A DNA stretch of 64,000 nucleotides, taken from assembly GCA_018402565.1 (NCBI GenBank), contig JAGYIQ010000003.1:124001-188000 (forward strand), given 5' to 3'. The notes under the pieces are model-generated. The model made no database searches. It was not told where the DNA came from and saw only the letters and a list, made by a program, of their open reading frames with translations. This stretch comes from Pirellulaceae bacterium. Lineage in GTDB: Bacteria > Planctomycetota > Planctomycetia > Pirellulales > Pirellulaceae. The translations under genes and the position numbers were made by a program. This document shows, one piece after another, positions 1 through 8,214 of this stretch (within the stretch, counting starts at the first letter, position 1; every line of letters starts with the position of its first letter).

Positions 1-12
1 TCGAAGGCCAGC

Positions 13-141
13 ACTAAGGACTTGTCCACAATTTAGTTACCGAAGTAGTCGGGACCGGGGCCTCGTCGAATTCCCACGAAAACCGGGTGCTAACGCACTC
101 CGGCTGATTTCCAATTCGGTAAGTTAATTACTGACAAGTCC
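13..141. repeat. Dispersed inverted-repeat element, copy A
   Basis: The ends form an imperfect inverted repeat: GGACTTGTCC at 18-27 pairs with GACAAGTCC at 133-141, and the matching extends about 23 nt inward. The right half (about 60-141) reappears in opposite orientation at 28904-28978, directly after the TPR gene, with a near-identical core that reads CACTCCGGCTGATTTCCAAT on this strand. Two separate copies in 64 kb suggest a dispersed non-coding hairpin or MITE-like element. No ORF is present. The class of element is inference. Confidence 0.7.
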
Positions 142-285
142 TAGTGCTTTGTCACAGCCAAAACTTGGGGTGTGGCAAAGGGGTCAGGCGTCAATTGTGC
201 GAAGCACCCGCAGGGCCGTTCCGGCAATTGACGCCTGACCCCTTTGCCACACCGATCCCAGAATTAAATTGTGACAAAGCACTAG
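141..285. repeat. Nested perfect inverted repeat (MITE/REP-like)
   Basis: Two nested inverted repeats share one centre. The outer arms are CTAGTGCTTTGTCAC (141-155) and its reverse complement at 271-285. The inner arms are a perfect 29-bp inverted repeat at 169-197 and 225-253 that begins GGTGTGGCAAAGGGGTCAGG. The loop is 27 nt. The RNA would fold into a very stable hairpin. No transposase is encoded, so a non-autonomous element mobilised in trans (for example by a REP-associated tyrosine transposase) is the best guess. From 286 to 477 no gene is visible; a short palindrome (CCAGGG...CCCTGG, 439-455) lies in the leader of the next gene. Confidence 0.75.
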
Positions 286-477
286 GCCGTTGTCTCGACG
301 GGGCCTGGCGGTTCGGCTTGTCCCGCAACTTGCGGAGCGTCAATGCGCGGCCCAGCCCTGTTGGGTCGCGGGGCTGGCGATAGTAAACTCTAGGCCTGTA
401 GGTGTGGCCCGCGGGGGCCAGAGACCGAAAGTGGTACACCCAGGGAACGGCCCTGGCCTGCGAGCTGAGGCGGACAG

Positions 478-1488
478 ATGAGTGTGGGAAGTCAGGCGGG
501 GGGCAACGGGCTGGCCTCCAAAGTCCCGGTGAAGCTCGATCAACGCATCTGGGTAGACACGCCCGAACAGATCCGCTTCCAGTACCAGACCGTCGGCGGT
601 CTGACGCGGGGCATGGCATTGGCCTTGGATCTGATCTTCATGGCCCTGTTGCTCGCTGGCTTGACCGCGATCGCTGGGCTCCTGTCCTTCCTCGTCTTGT
701 GGCTGTTCGCGTTTGGCTCAGCCGGCTCGGCCGTGGTGGATGCCCTGTTTGGGTTGGGGAGCGGCTTCTACTTGATTGCCCTGTTCTTGCTGTGGTGGTT
801 TTACGGCGTGATCCAAGAGTACGCATTTCGCGGCCGGACTTGGGGCAAGATGCTGATGCAGATCCAGGTCCTGGGCCTGGACGGTCGCACACCGACCTTG
901 GCCCAATGCGTGTGGCGAAACTTCCTCCGTCTGGCCGATGGCTTGCCCTTTTTTCCAATCATTTTCTTGATCCCTGCGGACGACTTTTCTTTAGTAGAAA
1001 ATAGCCAGAGATCGCGGACGATCATTGAAGCGGCCGCGGAAAGAAGTACGTTTTTCCCCACTTTCGGCGTGGCGATCTTGGCCATGATGCTGACGACCCG
1101 CAATCAACGACTGGGCGATCTGTTTGCCGGGACCATGGTCGTCGAGACCGAGTCTTACGGGACGCCGATGGTGCCGGTGTACCAAGATCCCGAACTGCTG
1201 GCCTTGGCCGACCGCTTGCCTCGGGGGTTCCACGCCAGCCGCGAATTGGTCGATACTTTGTCCCTGTTTGTCTCCCGCAGGGGTCGCTTCACTCTGGAGC
1301 GGCGCCGGGAGATCGCGCGGCATCTGGCGGCAGTCTTGGCGGTGGAGTTTGGCTTCACCGAACCCATCGATCCCGATCTTTTGTTGGGCGCAGTTTACCT
1401 CCGCGCGGTCTGCGACCCGAACAAAGTGACCGCCTTGTACGAGGCCTCTCGGAGTAAACGGTCTGCCTTGTCGGGGATCTCACTATGA
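478..1488 (+). CDS. RDD family integral membrane protein
   Basis: This 336-residue protein has an RDD domain at about residues 25-225. It shows the conserved Arg44 and Asp51 before the first membrane segment (52-80), a second hydrophobic stretch (88-112), the WGKM turn at 122, and the late TTRNQRLGDLFAGT block at 206-219 that closes RDD domains. The C-terminal 110 residues are soluble and of unknown role. The ATG at 478 has GAGG eight bases upstream. It is the first gene of a tight cluster and its stop overlaps the start of the SpoIIM gene by four bases (ATGA). RDD proteins are usually transport-related or structural membrane proteins; the specific job here is unknown. Confidence 0.88.
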   Translation: MSVGSQAGGNGLASKVPVKLDQRIWVDTPEQIRFQYQTVGGLTRGMALALDLIFMALLLAGLTAIAGLLSFLVLWLFAFGSAGSAVVDALFGLGSGFYLIALFLLWWFYGVIQEYAFRGRTWGKMLMQIQVLGLDGRTPTLAQCVWRNFLRLADGLPFFPIIFLIPADDFSLVENSQRSRTIIEAAAERSTFFPTFGVAILAMMLTTRNQRLGDLFAGTMVVETESYGTPMVPVYQDPELLALADRLPRGFHASRELVDTLSLFVSRRGRFTLERRREIARHLAAVLAVEFGFTEPIDPDLLLGAVYLRAVCDPNKVTALYEASRSKRSALSGISL

Positions 1489-2516
1489 ATCCGCATGAAT
1501 TATTAGACAAACGGCAGCCGCAGTGGAACGAACTGAACCAATTGTGCCAACGTCTGGCTTCCGCGGAGCAGTCCCAACGACTGACCGGTGCCGAAATCAC
1601 TCGCTTCGCTGCGCTCTATCGCGCGGCTTGTGCCGATTTGGCTTTGGCCGAAGCCTACCAGTTCCCCACGGCCGTGGTTGACCAATTGCAGCAATTGGTC
1701 GCTCGAGCCCATGGTTTGCTGTACTTGGGACAACCGGGGCGGTTGGAGGCCGCCTTCCGCGAGATCCCGCGAGCGGTGGCGACCGATCCGTACGTGCACA
1801 CGGCTTATGTACTGTTCTGGTTGATGTTCGTGGTGTTCTGCCTGTTGGTTCAGTCCGACCGCGTCGAGGGGTTGGCAGATGCCGTGGTGGGCCTGGGGCA
1901 ACTGCAACAGACGGAGGCCTCTTACGAAAGCGGATTGCAACGCACGGTGGGGCAGAATGTGATGATGACGGGCTTCTATGTCCGCAACAATACTGGCATC
2001 GGGCTGATGTGTTTTGCGCTCGGGGTTTGGGTCCTGCCCGGCCTAGCGGTGTTGGTCAGCAACGCCATCGTGTTAGGGACCACGTTCGGTTACATGACGC
2101 GGGATCAAGCCGGTGGCGCGTCGGATGCTTTTCAAGAGTTTGTCATGTCCCATGGCCCCTTCGAATTGACCGCGATCATTCTGTCGGCCGGAGCCGGACT
2201 GCGAATTGGCATGAGCTGGATCGATACCGGCGGTATGACTCGTGCCAGCGCTTTGTTGTTGGGAGCCCGCCGATCTCTGCCGGTCTTGATGCTGGCGGTG
2301 ATGCTATTCCTGGCAGCGGCCTTGATCGAGGGCCTGTTGTCTGCCCTGCAGTTTGGCCCAGGGGTTGCGGTGTGGTTCAAGGGCTTCGTCAGTTGGTTCA
2401 CGTGCTCGGCGTTGATGTTTTATCTGGTGATTGTCGGAATATTGCAGCCCTGGTCCAAACAGGAGCTGCATTGGGACAATCTGTCGCCGGAACAAAGGCA
2501 GGACACGTGGATCTAG
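1485..2516 (+). CDS. Stage II sporulation protein M (DUF95/SpoIIM) family membrane protein
   Basis: This 343-residue protein has a soluble, helix-rich N-terminus of about 95 residues, a first membrane segment at about 105-122, and four or five further segments between 160 and 325. The pattern of a long helical N-terminus followed by a compact membrane bundle with the GFYVRNNTGIG block is typical of DUF95/SpoIIM proteins found beside MoxR and DUF58 genes in non-sporulating bacteria. It starts within the stop of the RDD gene (ATGA overlap), so the two are translationally coupled. Despite the family name there is no reason to infer sporulation; a role in an envelope complex with its neighbours is more likely. 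Confidence 0.85.
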   Translation: MNPHELLDKRQPQWNELNQLCQRLASAEQSQRLTGAEITRFAALYRAACADLALAEAYQFPTAVVDQLQQLVARAHGLLYLGQPGRLEAAFREIPRAVATDPYVHTAYVLFWLMFVVFCLLVQSDRVEGLADAVVGLGQLQQTEASYESGLQRTVGQNVMMTGFYVRNNTGIGLMCFALGVWVLPGLAVLVSNAIVLGTTFGYMTRDQAGGASDAFQEFVMSHGPFELTAIILSAGAGLRIGMSWIDTGGMTRASALLLGARRSLPVLMLAVMLFLAAALIEGLLSALQFGPGVAVWFKGFVSWFTCSALMFYLVIVGILQPWSKQELHWDNLSPEQRQDTWI

Positions 2517-3454
2517 CCAATACAGAGATTGAAATTCGTGAACGGACAATGGCCCAACGCGTCGATCTCACGTTTCGTTTTCTGGCAGCGCGTTGGGATG
2601 GTATTGCCATGTACGCCGCGATTGGCGTCGTGCCGGCCATGTGTGGCAACGCGCTCCTGTTGTGGTTGTTGGACCCGGAGCAAATCTGGCTGGAAATCGG
2701 TTGGAGCACGACTTGGGCCATGCTGCTCTATCTCGTTTGGGCCCAAAGTCCGCTCGTGCTCGCACCCCTGGTCCTGTACCTGGGGGCCGTGCTGTTTCGC
2801 CAACCGCTGCAACTCCAGACAGTCCTGCGGGACATGCGGCAGCGACTCTGGCGACAGCTGTGGGTGCATGGCGTGGTCAGGACCCATCTCTTCTGGTTGA
2901 CCCTGGCCTGCCTGGGCTACGCGGGACACTCGGCCGATCTGTGCTGGTTTGCGATCATCGTTGGGCTGCTGTTCGCTGGTATTTTTTCGGCGTGTCGCCC
3001 GTACATCGATCAGATCATTTATCTAGAGCGGCTGCCGTTGCGAATCAAAAAAGGATTCCCCGCAAATATCCGACAACGCAGTCGGCTGCTGCATTATGCC
3101 AATGGGGCCGGATTGGGAAACGAGGGTGTGGTCGCCTTGGCTCTGAGCGGGATCGTCTTTTATGGGACTTACGCACTCTTGCTCTGGGGTTATTATTGGT
3201 TGACCTTCAACACGGTAACGCAACACTGGTTTAATGTGACGCTGTTTGCGGTAGCACTCTGGTTGGTGTTGATTGTCACGACGGTGTTTCGCTTCCTGGG
3301 CTACCTGGACTCCCGCATCCGCGCGGAAGGTTGGGAGTTGGAATTGCGAGTGAGACGGGAGGCCCAGCAACGCGCGGCGGGGGCCTCGCGCGGCCCACGT
3401 CCGATCGCGGTTACCGATGCCGCGGTTGTCGCATCACGGGAGCCCGTGTCATGA
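2507..3454 (+). CDS. Integral membrane protein of the MoxR/DUF58 cluster
   Basis: A protein of about 315 residues with five or six hydrophobic segments. It has no confident enzymatic motif. Near its C-terminus is the block YLDSRIRAEGWELELRVR, which resembles the 'RxxEGWDLELR' signature of membrane proteins encoded next to DUF4129 genes in other phyla. The GTG at 2507 is chosen because AGG lies just upstream and it overlaps the SpoIIM stop, as elsewhere in this operon; ATG at 2549 is the alternative (301 aa). It ends in an ATGA overlap with the next gene. Probably a membrane partner of SpoIIM, RDD and DUF4129 proteins. The function is unknown. Confidence 0.8.
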   Translation: MDLANTEIEIRERTMAQRVDLTFRFLAARWDGIAMYAAIGVVPAMCGNALLLWLLDPEQIWLEIGWSTTWAMLLYLVWAQSPLVLAPLVLYLGAVLFRQPLQLQTVLRDMRQRLWRQLWVHGVVRTHLFWLTLACLGYAGHSADLCWFAIIVGLLFAGIFSACRPYIDQIIYLERLPLRIKKGFPANIRQRSRLLHYANGAGLGNEGVVALALSGIVFYGTYALLLWGYYWLTFNTVTQHWFNVTLFAVALWLVLIVTTVFRFLGYLDSRIRAEGWELELRVRREAQQRAAGASRGPRPIAVTDAAVVASREPVS

Positions 3455-4200
3455 GCCGCGGATACGCGCTGGAACAAGAGCCGACCGCGGTGCCGCCCCT
3501 GCGGCAATGGCCCACGTGGGCCGATCCGCAGACCGGTCGCGTCCGCGGGGTGGGCGAGGCGTACCCGCGCGCCGGCTTGCCCAGTGGCAATGCCTCCGAT
3601 GACCGCGAGGAAGCCGTCCTATTGCCGGAGTTCGAGACCCAGGACTGGGAGTGGCAATGGCCCGATTGGTGGCTCGACTTCAGGGACTGGGTTGGCAATC
3701 TGTTCAGCGGTTGGGGCGAACGCGAAATCTACCTGTTCCTGCTGTTCCTCATCCTAATTTTTCTGCTGATTGTCTTTATTTTTCTAGCTCGAACCAAATG
3801 GGGACCGCTGGCCCACCGCTCTCGTGACGCCAAGCAGCAACGTCGTCGTCGAGCTATCGCGAAAGAGGAATTGCCATTCGAATGGGAGGCGGGCGCCTTG
3901 ACCGTCGAGGGGTTGTGGCAGCAGGCGGTGCAAGCCAAGGAGGCCGGAAACTTTCGCCTGGCGCTGATGTTTCTGTACAGCTATCTGTTGATTGAATTGG
4001 ATGGCCAACAAAAACTACGACTCCAACGCGGCAAGACCAATCGCGACTATTGCCGGGAGCTGGGCCGTGCCTCCGCGGCCTACCCTTGTTTTGAAACCAC
4101 CATGCTGGCCTTCGAACAGGTATTCTTCGGACGCTACGAGTTCACACGATCTCAAGTCGATGCATTGTTTGCTCAAGTTTCTCGCTGGGGAGAGTCATGA
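3451..4200 (+). CDS. DUF4129 domain protein
   Basis: A 249-residue, single-pass protein. The N-terminal 90 residues are soluble and rich in Pro, Trp and acidic residues. One strong membrane segment lies at about 93-113, and a basic stretch (RRRRAIAKEE) follows. The C-terminal 90 residues match the DUF4129 pattern: ALMFLYSYLLIELD, then KTNRDYCREL, then the terminal F(E)xxxFGRYEFTR block. The start is the ATG inside the upstream stop (ATGA); it overlaps DUF4350 in the same way. DUF4129 proteins are almost always found with MoxR/DUF58 genes. The fold resembles transglutaminase-associated C-terminal domains, but no catalytic triad is visible. The function is unknown. Confidence 0.85.
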   Translation: MSRGYALEQEPTAVPPLRQWPTWADPQTGRVRGVGEAYPRAGLPSGNASDDREEAVLLPEFETQDWEWQWPDWWLDFRDWVGNLFSGWGEREIYLFLLFLILIFLLIVFIFLARTKWGPLAHRSRDAKQQRRRRAIAKEELPFEWEAGALTVEGLWQQAVQAKEAGNFRLALMFLYSYLLIELDGQQKLRLQRGKTNRDYCRELGRASAAYPCFETTMLAFEQVFFGRYEFTRSQVDALFAQVSRWGES

Positions 4201-5510
4201 GACGACTGCAATCAAACGGATCTTGGATGTGGCTCATCGGTCTGCTGCTAGGATGTGTCCTGCTGCTGGGATTGGCCGGAGCCTACTGGTCGGGATGGCT
4301 CGGTTCCCGCTTGCAGGTCTCTCGAAAATTTGGCGGTTTCAACGATACACAGAGCGTCAATGGCTTGGGTTTGCTGGCCCAGTGGTTGCAGGCCCAAGGA
4401 CAACAGGTGTCGCGGGCTAAGATATTGACCACGCAGATCGAACGCTATGACTTGATCATCTGGACACATGTGGGCGAGGAACCGCCCCAAGATCAGTCTC
4501 TGGAGATGTTGGACGATTGGATGGCACGTGGCGGCAGAGTGGTGTTCTTGGGCCAAGACCACGACGCCACTTTGGAGTACTGGCGCAGTGTTTATCGCTC
4601 CAGTCCCGCCGGTGAACGTGAGTTGGCTCGCTGGGCCTATCGTCACGAACAAGCCCAGGTCATTGTGAATCAGAACCGACCATTCGAGCGATGGTCGACT
4701 TGGCAATCAAACGAACAACCCGACGGTCCTCTCCGTTATCCGTCGGGCTCAACCAACCGCTGGTGGCAGGTCGAGGGGGACGGTCAAACTCGTTATGGCC
4801 AGCCCACGGCTGCTGAGCCCGAGGGTACCGACGCCCCGCTCCAGACTCCGATTCCATCCGATCCACCGTCGGGATTTGTGGATCTAAATTCAACAGAATC
4901 CGCGGTGCGTGTCCGTTCCTGGTTGCAGCCACAGAACCCCTCCGCACGGATCACGGCTTACATCGAACTCGCCGACCGACGTGTACCCGCACAATGGATC
5001 GACAATTCGTCAACTCGATTTAACGCACTCGCCCGTGATCTGTGGGTCATTCCCGTACCATTTTTCTTGACGAATTTCGGTATCTTGCAGCCCGAGTATG
5101 CGAGCTTTCGCGACAACTTTCTTCGGGAAATGTCGCAGCGACGCCGCGTGCTGTTTTTAGAGACGGGGCCGGGATCGGTGCTGCTGTCGTCCACCCCGGA
5201 ACAGCGAATCGATCGTCCCTGGGCTTGGATGACACAAGCCCCGTTTCCACTGTTCGCGTTGCACGCCGTAGCCCTGGCGGTCATTTTCTGTTTCGCCAAA
5301 TATCCTCAATTTGGGCGTGCCAAGCGAGTCAACTTTCAACCGCGAAATGACTTCGGTCAGCATTTGAGGGAAGTCGGACGCCTGCTCCGCCGCGCGGGAT
5401 CGACCGAATACGCTCGGCAGAAGTTAGAGCATTATTACCAAGTCCTACGTCGCGGGCCGCGAAAGCGGCGCGATGACCAGGCCGCTACTCCAAGGAACCC
5501 AGTGGACTGA
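4197..5510 (+). CDS. DUF4350 domain protein, membrane anchored at both ends
   Basis: The protein has 437 residues. A hydrophobic segment at about 11-30 is followed by the DUF4350 region (about 38-130): FGGFNDTQSVNGLGLLAQWL, then a Rossmann-like YDLIIWTHV strand and GGRVVFLGQDHD. This resembles the GATase-like folds that read out a missing ligand rather than a classical enzyme. A second membrane segment (about 350-370) leads into a basic cytosolic tail with RAKRVNFQPRNDFG...EVGRLLRRAGS. The large middle part would therefore be extracytoplasmic. It overlaps DUF4129 by four bases and MoxR by one base. Its role in the MoxR/DUF58 module is unknown. Confidence 0.82.
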   Translation: MRRLQSNGSWMWLIGLLLGCVLLLGLAGAYWSGWLGSRLQVSRKFGGFNDTQSVNGLGLLAQWLQAQGQQVSRAKILTTQIERYDLIIWTHVGEEPPQDQSLEMLDDWMARGGRVVFLGQDHDATLEYWRSVYRSSPAGERELARWAYRHEQAQVIVNQNRPFERWSTWQSNEQPDGPLRYPSGSTNRWWQVEGDGQTRYGQPTAAEPEGTDAPLQTPIPSDPPSGFVDLNSTESAVRVRSWLQPQNPSARITAYIELADRRVPAQWIDNSSTRFNALARDLWVIPVPFFLTNFGILQPEYASFRDNFLREMSQRRRVLFLETGPGSVLLSSTPEQRIDRPWAWMTQAPFPLFALHAVALAVIFCFAKYPQFGRAKRVNFQPRNDFGQHLREVGRLLRRAGSTEYARQKLEHYYQVLRRGPRKRRDDQAATPRNPVD

Positions 5511-6781
5511 TGAGCCTCCATCCAAATCCCAACGCTACCTTTGCGATTCGCTGTTCGCATTGCCAGGCTTTATTGACGGTCCAACGAGACCAGATCGGTA
5601 GCCATGTGCCCTGTCCGCACTGTCAAGCGACCTTGTTGGTTCCCGCCCCGTCGGAACCCAGCCCCGCGGAACCTGGCACCGCAGGACTGGGCGCCGCAGG
5701 ACCGGGCACCGCAGGACTGGGCACCGCAGGACTGGGCGCCACGCCCAAAGTGCCGGACCCGACCAACCCGACCCGTTCTAACGACCCCGGGGCGGCCGGC
5801 CTGTTGCAGTTGATGCAGGAGGGACATCAGTCACCCGGCAAGGCCTTGTACGAACGGCTCACGCAAGAGATCGCCAAGGTCTTTGTCGGGCAAGAGGAGT
5901 TGGTGCTCGGGACCTTGGTCGGTTTGTTCTCATCCGGACATGTGCTGATCGAAAGCGTGCCCGGTCTGGGGAAGACCCTGTTTGTTCGCACCTTGGGACA
6001 GGTGTTGGGCTGCGATTTTGGTCGGATTCAATTCACGCCCGACTTGATGCCCTCCGACGTCACCGGCGCTCCGATCTTCAACGTGCAAACCCAAGAGTTT
6101 CGCTTCCACCCCGGCCCGGTCTTCACCCAACTGTTGTTGGCCGACGAAATCAATCGAGCACCGGCCAAGACCCATGCCGCCCTACTGGAGACCATGCAGG
6201 AGTATCGAGTCACGATCGATTCACAGATCCATCCATTGGCCCGACCCTTCTTCGTGCTGGCAACGCAGAATCCGATCGAATCCGAGGGAACCTATCACCT
6301 GCCAGAGGCCCAGCTGGATCGCTTCATGTTCCAACTGCGGATGGATTATCCCACCCTGCTCGAGGAAACGTCGATCCTGAAGTTGCATGGGGGACAGGCC
6401 AATGTCGATGATCAACTCGCGGACTTGGCTCGGGTCTCGTCACCCGCCGAAATCTTGCAGTTCACCAAAGCCACCGAGTCGATCCGCGTCGAAGAGGTGG
6501 TGATCGATTACATCGCCCAAGTTGTCCGCCAGACTCGCCAATGGCCGCAGATTCACCTGGGAGCCTCGCCGCGGGCCGGCATCACGCTGCTCCGAGCCGC
6601 CCGGACCTTGGCCATGTTTGCCGGCCGAGACTTCGTCGTTCCAGACGATATCGCCAATCTGTACAAGCCAGCATTGAGGCACCGGATCATCCTCACCCCT
6701 GAGGCCGAAGTGGAGGGCTTCGATACTGACCAGGTCCTGCAAGATGTTCTGCGCAGCGTCGAAGTACCCCGTCTTCAATAA
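5510..6781 (+). CDS. MoxR family AAA+ ATPase with N-terminal zinc ribbon
   Basis: A 423-residue protein. Residues 13-38 form a zinc ribbon (CSHC...CPHC), which is unusual for a MoxR ATPase. A 15-bp tandem repeat then encodes GTAGL-type pentapeptides (about 55-77). The AAA core follows: Walker A in ESVPGLGKT (~152), Walker B LLLADEINR with the MoxR-typical APAKTHAALLE extension, sensor 1 ATQNPIESEGTYHLPEAQLDRF, and the sensor 2 region around LGASPRAG. MoxR ATPases act as chaperones for VWA or DUF58 partners, and a DUF58 gene follows nine bases after the stop. The start overlaps the DUF4350 stop (TGATG). Confidence 0.93.
   Translation: MSLHPNPNATFAIRCSHCQALLTVQRDQIGSHVPCPHCQATLLVPAPSEPSPAEPGTAGLGAAGPGTAGLGTAGLGATPKVPDPTNPTRSNDPGAAGLLQLMQEGHQSPGKALYERLTQEIAKVFVGQEELVLGTLVGLFSSGHVLIESVPGLGKTLFVRTLGQVLGCDFGRIQFTPDLMPSDVTGAPIFNVQTQEFRFHPGPVFTQLLLADEINRAPAKTHAALLETMQEYRVTIDSQIHPLARPFFVLATQNPIESEGTYHLPEAQLDRFMFQLRMDYPTLLEETSILKLHGGQANVDDQLADLARVSSPAEILQFTKATESIRVEEVVIDYIAQVVRQTRQWPQIHLGASPRAGITLLRAARTLAMFAGRDFVVPDDIANLYKPALRHRIILTPEAEVEGFDTDQVLQDVLRSVEVPRLQ
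5673..5741 (+). repeat. In-frame 15-bp tandem repeat in the MoxR gene
   Basis: About four and a half copies of a 15-bp unit (consensus GGCACCGCAGGACTG) encode the linker between zinc ribbon and ATPase core. The unit length is a multiple of three, so changes in copy number would keep the frame and only lengthen the linker. Confidence 0.8.
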
Positions 6782-6789
6782 GTGATTGG

Positions 6790-8214
6790 ATGTGGAATTT
6801 GCCCAGCCTGGATGAACTACTGAGCCTTGTGGCTGCCCGGCCTATCCTGTTCGCCGGGCTGTTGGGCCTGCCGTTGCTGGGTTTGGCCTGGTGGCGCCAA
6901 GTCTATCCGCGGCCTACCATGTACTTCGCGCTTCTGGTCCCGGTGGCACTCGCCGCCATCCACCTGGTTTGGCCGCATTTGCAGTACCTGATCCTGTTGA
7001 TCGACGCCTTGCTACTGGGCCTGCTGTCGCTGGACCTACTCAGCGTGGTTTCCCGGCAGCATTTCAGCGTCAAGCGAAATATGGTTCGCGTCGCATCTCT
7101 GGCCAAGCCGCATCCCATTGAAACCGAAGTCGAGTATCGCGGTACATGGCCAACGCAGGTGACCGTGGCTGAGGATCTGCCAGCCGAGTTCCACATCGAT
7201 CCACTCACCCAATCGCATTATTTTTCGGGGCGGTCCCGCGCCACCTTTCACTGGTCCGCCAGCCCGCAGCAGCGAGGTGAATACCGCTTGGAATGGCTGT
7301 ATATCTCGGTCGGTAGCATGCTGGGTTTTTGGGCCGCCAATTATCGCTACACTTGCCCTGGGGTGATTCAAGTTTATCCCGATTTGCAGCAGTTGACGCA
7401 ATACGCCATTTTGGCCAAAACCAACCGACTCAGTTTATTGGGCTTTCGCAAAAGCCGTCGCGTGGGACAGGAGAACGACTTCGAACGCCTCCGCGACTTT
7501 ACTCGTGATGACCAATTCAAGCGGATCGACTGGCGCGCGACGGCGCGACGGAACAAGTTGACTGTTCGCGATTTCCAAGTCACTCAAAGCCAACGGCTCG
7601 TCTTTATGCTGGACTGTGGTCGATTGATGACCAATCAAAGCCACGGGCTGACGATGCTGGATCATGCCTTGAATTCGATGTTGATGCTGGCCTATGTCGC
7701 TTTGATCCGTGGCGATGCCGTCGGACTGCTCTGTTTCAGCGACAAGATCGAATGTTACGTGCCGCCACGCAGTGACGCGACGCAAATCAATCGCCTGTTG
7801 CACGCCAGCTACAACCTGTTTCCGCGGATGGTCGAGTCCCGCTACGACGAGGCATTCCAGTTCCTGCAGGCGAAAAATTCTCGCCGCTCGCTGGTGATCC
7901 TGATGACCAACGTGATCGACGAGGTCAATGCGAACCAAGTCCAGCAGTACCTGGGCAACCTGCATGGCAAGCACTTGCCGCTGGCCGTGTTCTTACGCGA
8001 TCACCACCTGTACGATCCCATCCCGGAACAGCCAACGGAGGAGCCGGGCGATTTGTATACCGCGGCGGCCGCCGCCGAGATGCTGACCTGGCGACATCAC
8101 GTACTCAATAGCCTACTCCACCGAGGGGCGTTGGTTCTGGACACTTTCCCCGAACAACTCTCCGCACCCTTGGTCAATCGCTACCTGGAAATCAAAGCCC
8201 GGCAGATGCTGTAG
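6790..8214 (+). CDS. DUF58 domain protein (VWA-like partner of MoxR)
   Basis: The protein has 474 residues. Two or three hydrophobic segments fall between 17 and 85. A beta-rich middle region leads to the DUF58 hallmark at about 230-260: GQENDFERLRDFTRDDQFKR followed by IDWRATARRNKL. The VWA-like part starts with FMLDCGRLM, where the metal-site DxSxS is reduced to DxGR, as is common in DUF58. It follows MoxR by nine bases and closes the operon. DUF58 proteins are thought to be substrates or adaptors of MoxR ATPases; what this complex does is not established. Its last 23 bases overlap the opposite-strand gene ending at 8192. Confidence 0.92.
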   Translation: MWNLPSLDELLSLVAARPILFAGLLGLPLLGLAWWRQVYPRPTMYFALLVPVALAAIHLVWPHLQYLILLIDALLLGLLSLDLLSVVSRQHFSVKRNMVRVASLAKPHPIETEVEYRGTWPTQVTVAEDLPAEFHIDPLTQSHYFSGRSRATFHWSASPQQRGEYRLEWLYISVGSMLGFWAANYRYTCPGVIQVYPDLQQLTQYAILAKTNRLSLLGFRKSRRVGQENDFERLRDFTRDDQFKRIDWRATARRNKLTVRDFQVTQSQRLVFMLDCGRLMTNQSHGLTMLDHALNSMLMLAYVALIRGDAVGLLCFSDKIECYVPPRSDATQINRLLHASYNLFPRMVESRYDEAFQFLQAKNSRRSLVILMTNVIDEVNANQVQQYLGNLHGKHLPLAVFLRDHHLYDPIPEQPTEEPGDLYTAAAAAEMLTWRHHVLNSLLHRGALVLDTFPEQLSAPLVNRYLEIKARQML

